Part shown: one piece after another, positions 60,174 to 64,000 of the stretch
Position numbering within the stretch: the first letter of the stretch is position 1
Layout: every line of letters starts with the position of its first letter
From: Chitinophagaceae bacterium
GTDB lineage: Bacteria > Bacteroidota > Bacteroidia > Chitinophagales > Chitinophagaceae
Length of the DNA stretch: 64,000 bases
Direction: 5' to 3'
Assembly: GCA_018335935.1 (NCBI GenBank)
Contig: JAGXRG010000012.1
Location: 124,001 to 188,000 of the forward strand
The notes under the pieces: generated by a model
Database searches by the model: none
What the model was told of the DNA's origin: nothing
The model's input: the letters and a program-made list of their open reading frames with translations, nothing else
Translations under genes and position numbers: made by a program

Positions 60174-60821
60174 ATGGCATTAATAGCACCATCATTATTG
60201 TCGTGTAATTTTTTACATTTAGAAGATGAATGTAAAATGATTAATGAAAGTCAAGCCGACTGGTTTCATTTAGATGTAATGGATGGAAGATTTGTACCCA
60301 ATATAAGTTTTGGTTTACCCATTATTGAACACATAAAAAGAGTAGCTACAAAAACTTTAGATGTACATTTAATGATTGAAGAGCCAGAAAAATATGCTGA
60401 AGATTTTAAAAAAGCAGGTGCTGATATTCTTACAGTGCACATAGAAGCTTGCCAACATTTACACAGAAATATTCAACAAATTAAAAGTTTGAATATGAAA
60501 GCAGGTGTTGCTGTAAACCCACATACTTCAATTCAGCTTTTAGACGATGTTTTAGTAGATATTGATGTAGTTTGTTTAATGAGTGTTAACCCAGGTTTTG
60601 GCGGGCAAAAATTCATTCAAAATACACTTCATAAGATTTCTAAACTAAAAGATAGAATTCTTCAACGAAACTTAAATGTTTTAATAGAAATTGATGGAGG
60701 AGTTACTTTAGAAAATGCATCTACCATTATAAAAGCTGGTGCAGATGTTTTAGTTGCAGGCAATACCGTGTTTAAATCATCTAACCCAAAAGAAAGTATT
60801 GCATCTTTAAAAGCTTTATAA
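60174..60821 (+). CDS. rpe: Ribulose-phosphate 3-epimerase
   Basis: The TIM-barrel enzyme of the pentose phosphate pathway. APSLLSCNFLHLEDE, HLDVMDGRFVPNISFG, the metal-binding HLMIEEPEKY, MSVNPGFGGQKFI and EIDGGVTLENA are all present. 215 residues is typical. It starts 7 bp after maeB and is probably in the same transcript. Confidence 0.95.
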   Translation: MALIAPSLLSCNFLHLEDECKMINESQADWFHLDVMDGRFVPNISFGLPIIEHIKRVATKTLDVHLMIEEPEKYAEDFKKAGADILTVHIEACQHLHRNIQQIKSLNMKAGVAVNPHTSIQLLDDVLVDIDVVCLMSVNPGFGGQKFIQNTLHKISKLKDRILQRNLNVLIEIDGGVTLENASTIIKAGADVLVAGNTVFKSSNPKESIASLKAL

Positions 60822-60882
60822 TCTTCCTTTATTCATAAATTAAAAATTTATTTTCTTAGGTTCAATTAAGTAGCTACTTTCT

Positions 60883-60890
60883 TATATTCG
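60883..60890 (+). promoter_or_regulatory. Candidate -7 box for the ECF sigma operon
   Basis: TATATTCG differs from TAnnTTTG at one base, 12 bases before the TTG start of the sigma gene. This could be a housekeeping or an autoregulated promoter. Confidence 0.3.
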
Positions 60891-60901
60891 CAACTACTAT
60901 T

Positions 60902-61441
60902 TTGACAGAGACAGCAACACATAATATTCAGGTATCTATTACAGCTATTAAAGCAAAAGATAAAAAAGCATTTGCGGATTTATATGATAAATATTCCGGT
61001 GCTTTATTAAATATTATTCTGAGAATAGTGAATAATCAAGAATTAGCTGAAGATGTTTTACAAGAGGCTTTTTTAAAAATATGGAGAAACATAGATCGAT
61101 ATGATGAAGATAAATCAACCATCTTCACATGGATGTTAAATATTAGTAGAAACACTGCAATTGATGCCCTCAGAAAAAAAAGTACAAGACCAACAATCCA
61201 AACAGACACAGAAGACGTATATGTTAGTAGTTCAAACACTATAGAAACCAATGTGAACTTAATTGGAGTGAAAAATTCTTTAAAATATTTAACTACTGAA
61301 CAGAGCTTAGCTATTCAGGCTGTGTATTTTAGTGGACTCACACACGATGATGCAGCAAAATATTTAGATATTCCATTAGGAACTTTAAAAACAAGAATAA
61401 GAATGGGTTTAGCTACCTTAAAAAAAGTATTTGTGCAATAA
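60902..61441 (+). CDS. ECF-type RNA polymerase sigma factor (SigK-like)
   Basis: The 179-residue protein has sigma region 2 (FADLYDKYSGALLNIILRIVNNQELAEDVLQEAFLKIWRN, then TIFTWMLNISRNTAIDALRKK) and region 4 (YFSGLTHDDAAKYLDIPLGTLKTRIRMGLATLKK). The pairing with an RskA-type anti-sigma gene, which begins at the very next base after the stop, places it in the SigK-like group. The start is a TTG; no ATG lies before region 2. Target promoters cannot be told. Confidence 0.92.
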   Translation: MTETATHNIQVSITAIKAKDKKAFADLYDKYSGALLNIILRIVNNQELAEDVLQEAFLKIWRNIDRYDEDKSTIFTWMLNISRNTAIDALRKKSTRPTIQTDTEDVYVSSSNTIETNVNLIGVKNSLKYLTTEQSLAIQAVYFSGLTHDDAAKYLDIPLGTLKTRIRMGLATLKKVFVQ

Positions 61442-62248
61442 ATGAATGTAAATGATTACATATTATCCGGAATTCTAGAACAATATGTTTTAGGCGATGT
61501 TTCTCCTCAAGAAAAGCAAGAGGTCGAGTGCATGAGCCACATATATCCAGAAATTAAAGAAGAACTTATTAAAGTTGAAAAAGCTTTAGAAGGTTTTGCT
61601 ATGGATAATGCTGTAACTGTTCCATATCATATCAAGAAAAATATTTTTGATTTAATAGAGCAAGAAGAAAAAAGTGAATCAAGAAATGAATCTTCAAGTA
61701 AAGTAGTTCCGATTAATACAGATAAAGAAGTAAAAGTTGTTGGCTTTAATTATAAAAAATATTTAGTAGCTGCATCTGTATTATTTATAATTAGCTTATC
61801 TGGTTTATACTTGTTCATGAATGCCAACAAAAAATCTACAGAGCTGGCTATGAGTCAACAAATTGAAAATTTAACTCAAGATAAAATTGCTTTAGAAGAG
61901 AGTTACAAAAATCAACTTGCTGCATTATCTATTCAAAACAATAAAATTTTTGTTTTACAAGGTAATACAAAAGCTCCTGGTAAAACCATGGTGGTGGCTT
62001 GGAATACAGTAACTGGAAATGTTTATGTTAATAATATTCAGTTACCATCTACCCCAGCCGACAAACAATATCAACTTTGGGCTTTAAAAGATGGCAAACC
62101 TATAGATTTAGGTGTTTTTGATGTAAATACCAATTTACAAAACATGAAGAACGTTCAAGGGGCACAAGCTTTTGCTGTTACACTTGAGAAAAAAGGTGGA
62201 AGTCCTACTCCAAATTTAGAAGAGCTTTACGCTATAGTAAATATTTAA
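61442..62248 (+). CDS. Anti-sigma factor, RskA-type
   Basis: The N-terminal about 90 residues are a cytoplasmic zinc-less anti-sigma region (YILSGILEQYVLGDVSPQEKQEVE). A transmembrane helix follows (YLVAASVLFIISLSGLYLFM), and then a periplasmic RskA-type domain with VVAWNTVTGNVYVN, DKQYQLWALKDGKPIDLGVFDV and AFAVTLEKKGGSPTPNLEELYA. It should hold the sigma factor at the membrane until a signal triggers release. Start ATG directly follows the sigma gene stop. Confidence 0.9.
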   Translation: MNVNDYILSGILEQYVLGDVSPQEKQEVECMSHIYPEIKEELIKVEKALEGFAMDNAVTVPYHIKKNIFDLIEQEEKSESRNESSSKVVPINTDKEVKVVGFNYKKYLVAASVLFIISLSGLYLFMNANKKSTELAMSQQIENLTQDKIALEESYKNQLAALSIQNNKIFVLQGNTKAPGKTMVVAWNTVTGNVYVNNIQLPSTPADKQYQLWALKDGKPIDLGVFDVNTNLQNMKNVQGAQAFAVTLEKKGGSPTPNLEELYAIVNI

Positions 62249-62264
62249 TCTTAAATTTTTTATT

Positions 62265-63560
62265 TTGAAACATAGAATTATCGTACATGCTATGATAGTT
62301 TTTGTCATGATTTCTTGTGGCAAAAAACAATCTTTAATTGAAAAATCTTTAATAGACTCTTCCATTGCTAATTATTCAAGAGATTTTAATAAAATCGCTA
62401 AATTTTTAGAGAATGATTTAAATTTTTGGAAGAACAGAACTATTGGCCAACCTGCTGATATAGTTAACTCAGTAAAATATGCTGCATTATTAATAAGTAA
62501 GTTTCAGATTACTGGAGATGTGAATTACATACATCAATCAGATAGTATTTTGTTCGAAGTTTCAAAAAATTATAATCATAAAGAATCTTCCATTTTTTCA
62601 TCCTTAAGTAACCATTACATTTTACAACATCGATTTCATGAAGCTGATTCGTTGTTTAAAAAAGCAGATTCTTTAGGATTAAAAACTTACAATAAACTTA
62701 GCCAAGCTTTTGACATTTATTTTGAGTTAGGGCTATTTCAATTAGCAGAAAAAAGTCTTCTTAAATTAAATCAAACCAACGATTTTGGCTATCAATTTAG
62801 AATATCGAAGTTGATGCATTATAAAGGAGATTTAGATTCATCTATCAATGCAATGACAGCTGCAACACAATTGGTGAGTAAAAATGAAACTTTATTGCAA
62901 AATGCTCAATCGAACCTTGCAGATTTGTATTTGCATGATAATGATGTTAAAAATGCATACTTCAATTACAAAGTATGCTTACAAAAAAATGCTTCAGATT
63001 TACATTCATTGATGGGATTGGGCTGGTTAGCCCTAGTGCATGATGGAAACGATTCTTTAGCGAAACACATTTTTGAATTTGCAGCTACAAAAACTTTATT
63101 ACCAGATCCTATTTTCAAATTAGTTTCTTGGGCTCAATTTAATAATGATACTATTAATGAATTACACTTTGCACAATTATTTGAGCAAAAAGCAGCTCAA
63201 AATATCTATGGCAATATGTACAACAAATATTTAATTCTGTTGTACACTCAAATTTTAAACAATCCTTTAAAAGCTGTTGAATTGGCAAGAAAAGAAATTA
63301 TAAATAGAGCAACACCACAAACTTATAGTTGGTTGGTTTATTCTTTGGCCTTTAACAAAGAATTTGATGAGGCCGATAAATTATACAAGGAATTTGTTGA
63401 AGGAAAACCACTTGAGGGTTTGGAACTGTATTATATGGGAAAATATATGTTGGCAAAAAATAAAATTTATAATGCTAAACAATATTTTAAAGAAGCAGCA
63501 AAAAATAAATACGATTTATCTCCAAGAATTATGGATGATATAAATAAGCTTTTGAATTAG
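62265..63560 (+). CDS. TPR-repeat lipoprotein linked to an ECF sigma system
   Basis: The N-terminus (KHRIIVHAMIVFVMISC) is a lipoprotein signal with Cys at about 18; a TTG start is needed to give it the basic KHR region. The rest is helical repeats of TPR type (HEADSLFKKADSLGLKTYNKLSQAFDIYFELGLFQLAEKSL, YAN.. and the late KPLEGLELYYMGKYMLAKNKIYNAKQYFKEA). RATPQTYSWLVYSLA near the C-terminus resembles TPR proteins that I recall beside HupE-like genes. It follows the anti-sigma gene by 16 bp, so it is probably its co-expressed third gene. Confidence 0.82.
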   Translation: MKHRIIVHAMIVFVMISCGKKQSLIEKSLIDSSIANYSRDFNKIAKFLENDLNFWKNRTIGQPADIVNSVKYAALLISKFQITGDVNYIHQSDSILFEVSKNYNHKESSIFSSLSNHYILQHRFHEADSLFKKADSLGLKTYNKLSQAFDIYFELGLFQLAEKSLLKLNQTNDFGYQFRISKLMHYKGDLDSSINAMTAATQLVSKNETLLQNAQSNLADLYLHDNDVKNAYFNYKVCLQKNASDLHSLMGLGWLALVHDGNDSLAKHIFEFAATKTLLPDPIFKLVSWAQFNNDTINELHFAQLFEQKAAQNIYGNMYNKYLILLYTQILNNPLKAVELARKEIINRATPQTYSWLVYSLAFNKEFDEADKLYKEFVEGKPLEGLELYYMGKYMLAKNKIYNAKQYFKEAAKNKYDLSPRIMDDINKLLN

Positions 63561-63563
63561 ATT

Positions 63564-64000
63564 TTATATTCTTTCAAATATCCAATAAATAGAAACCAGC
63601 CCTATTATAATAGATAATGGAATTACAATTCTTGATTTATAAAACCAAGCATTTCTTACCCACTTAATCAGAGTAAAATATAATGCTGCAATAACAGCAA
63701 TTTGTCCAAATTCTACTCCAACATTAAACATCAATAAAGAAGAAATAAATTTATTTTGTGGCAATCCTATATCTGAAAGTACTGCAGCAAAACCTAATCC
63801 ATGTATTAAACCAAAAACAAATACCACAGCTATTCTGCTGGGTTTTACTTTACTAGAAAAAATGTTTTCAATAGCAACATATAAAATTGAAATAGCAATA
63901 ATAACTTCTACAATTGCAGTTGGTGCTTTAATAATTTGAAACATACTTAAACCTAAGGTTATGGTATGAGCAATGGTAAAAGCAGTTGCTTGAATGAGTA
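63564..64000 (-). CDS. HupE/UreJ-like membrane protein (5' part outside window)
   Basis: The ORF track begins at an internal Met (63944), but the frame stays open to the window edge with the conserved LIQATAFTIAHTITLGLS, so the gene is cut at its 5' end. The remaining 145 residues show four or five hydrophobic helices and VFGLIHGLGFAAVLSDIGLPQ, with FTIAHTITL a clear HupE/UreJ_2 signature. Members are metal or small-molecule-related permease-like proteins; the substrate is unsettled. It converges on the TPR lipoprotein gene, the stops being 3 bp apart. Confidence 0.82.
   Translation of the reverse strand, partial: LIQATAFTIAHTITLGLSMFQIIKAPTAIVEVIIAISILYVAIENIFSSKVKPSRIAVVFVFGLIHGLGFAAVLSDIGLPQNKFISSLLMFNVGVEFGQIAVIAALYFTLIKWVRNAWFYKSRIVIPLSIIIGLVSIYWIFERI

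Overview
The window is about 64 kb of AT-rich chromosomal DNA from a member of the Bacteroidota, most likely a Chitinophagales/Sphingobacteriia-type organism. Supporting signs are the Bacteroidota -7 promoter element TAnnTTTG upstream of many genes, a general lack of Shine-Dalgarno sequences, DUF2795, DUF5686 and an FtsE-type ATPase, a long-form IspH, an AsmA-like protein, and an ECF sigma/RskA pair. I see 67 protein genes, two of them cut by the window edges, and no rRNA, tRNA, IS element, prophage or CRISPR array. No stretch longer than about 260 bases lacks a gene. Genus and species cannot be told from the sequence alone.

Layout. 1-8.5 kb (mostly minus strand): a LolD/MacB-type ATPase (partial), gatC, a stand-alone B12-binding domain protein, a divergent methionine gamma-lyase-like enzyme, a tightly stitched run of small membrane proteins (TM2, DUF2752, DUF4870) with an M48 protease and a lytic transglycosylase, then gatA, tatA, rplS and ridA. 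8.5-15.3 kb (mostly plus): an orphan 3-hydroxyacyl-CoA dehydrogenase C-terminal domain, tsaB, hldD (minus), a membrane protein, pdhA, a TPR protein, a LutA-like protein and an EVE protein. 15.3-32.4 kb: rpsA, HtrA/DegP, ALDH7, a UPF0173 hydrolase, MsrA, a subtilase, IspH, an aldose-epimerase-like protein, PepT, an orphan ABC ATPase with an AlkD-like protein, a nucleoside transporter, ManA, YraN and DUF2795. 32.5-44.8 kb: envelope functions (AsmA-like, DUF5686, FtsE, LptG-type permease, NlpC/P60), a PaiB-like flavoprotein, a GH13 lipoprotein, an orphan histidine kinase and a thioesterase. 44.8-57.8 kb: panC, a DUF985 cupin, glgB, an M20 hydrolase, aspartokinase, rpsL-rpsG, nadC, an SUI1/YciH factor, an outer-membrane barrel, and accB-accC. 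57.8-64 kb: malic enzyme-PTA fusion, rpe, an ECF sigma/anti-sigma pair, a TPR lipoprotein and a HupE/UreJ-like protein (partial).

How it works together. This is core-genome housekeeping: translation and its quality control (gatA, gatC, rplS, rpsA, rpsL, rpsG, tsaB, yciH), fatty-acid precursor supply (accB, accC, maeB), cofactor synthesis (panC, nadC, ispH), glycogen metabolism (glgB), and envelope biogenesis or proteolysis. No classical mobile or defence system is visible.

The most interesting signals are regulatory or structural. rplS and rpsL share an unusually long identical promoter-plus-leader core, and rpsA and rplS carry hairpins at the 5' ends of their leaders. Five intergenic spacers are built of degenerate 7-bp tandem repeats that often begin in the upstream stop codon. 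Seven of 14 convergent gene pairs overlap by exactly 4 bp at their stop codons. A perfect and a near-perfect DnaA box face each other between ftsE and the lptG-like gene. Several of the supplied ORF starts are TTG codons that are really the TTTG of the promoter; I have corrected those starts.
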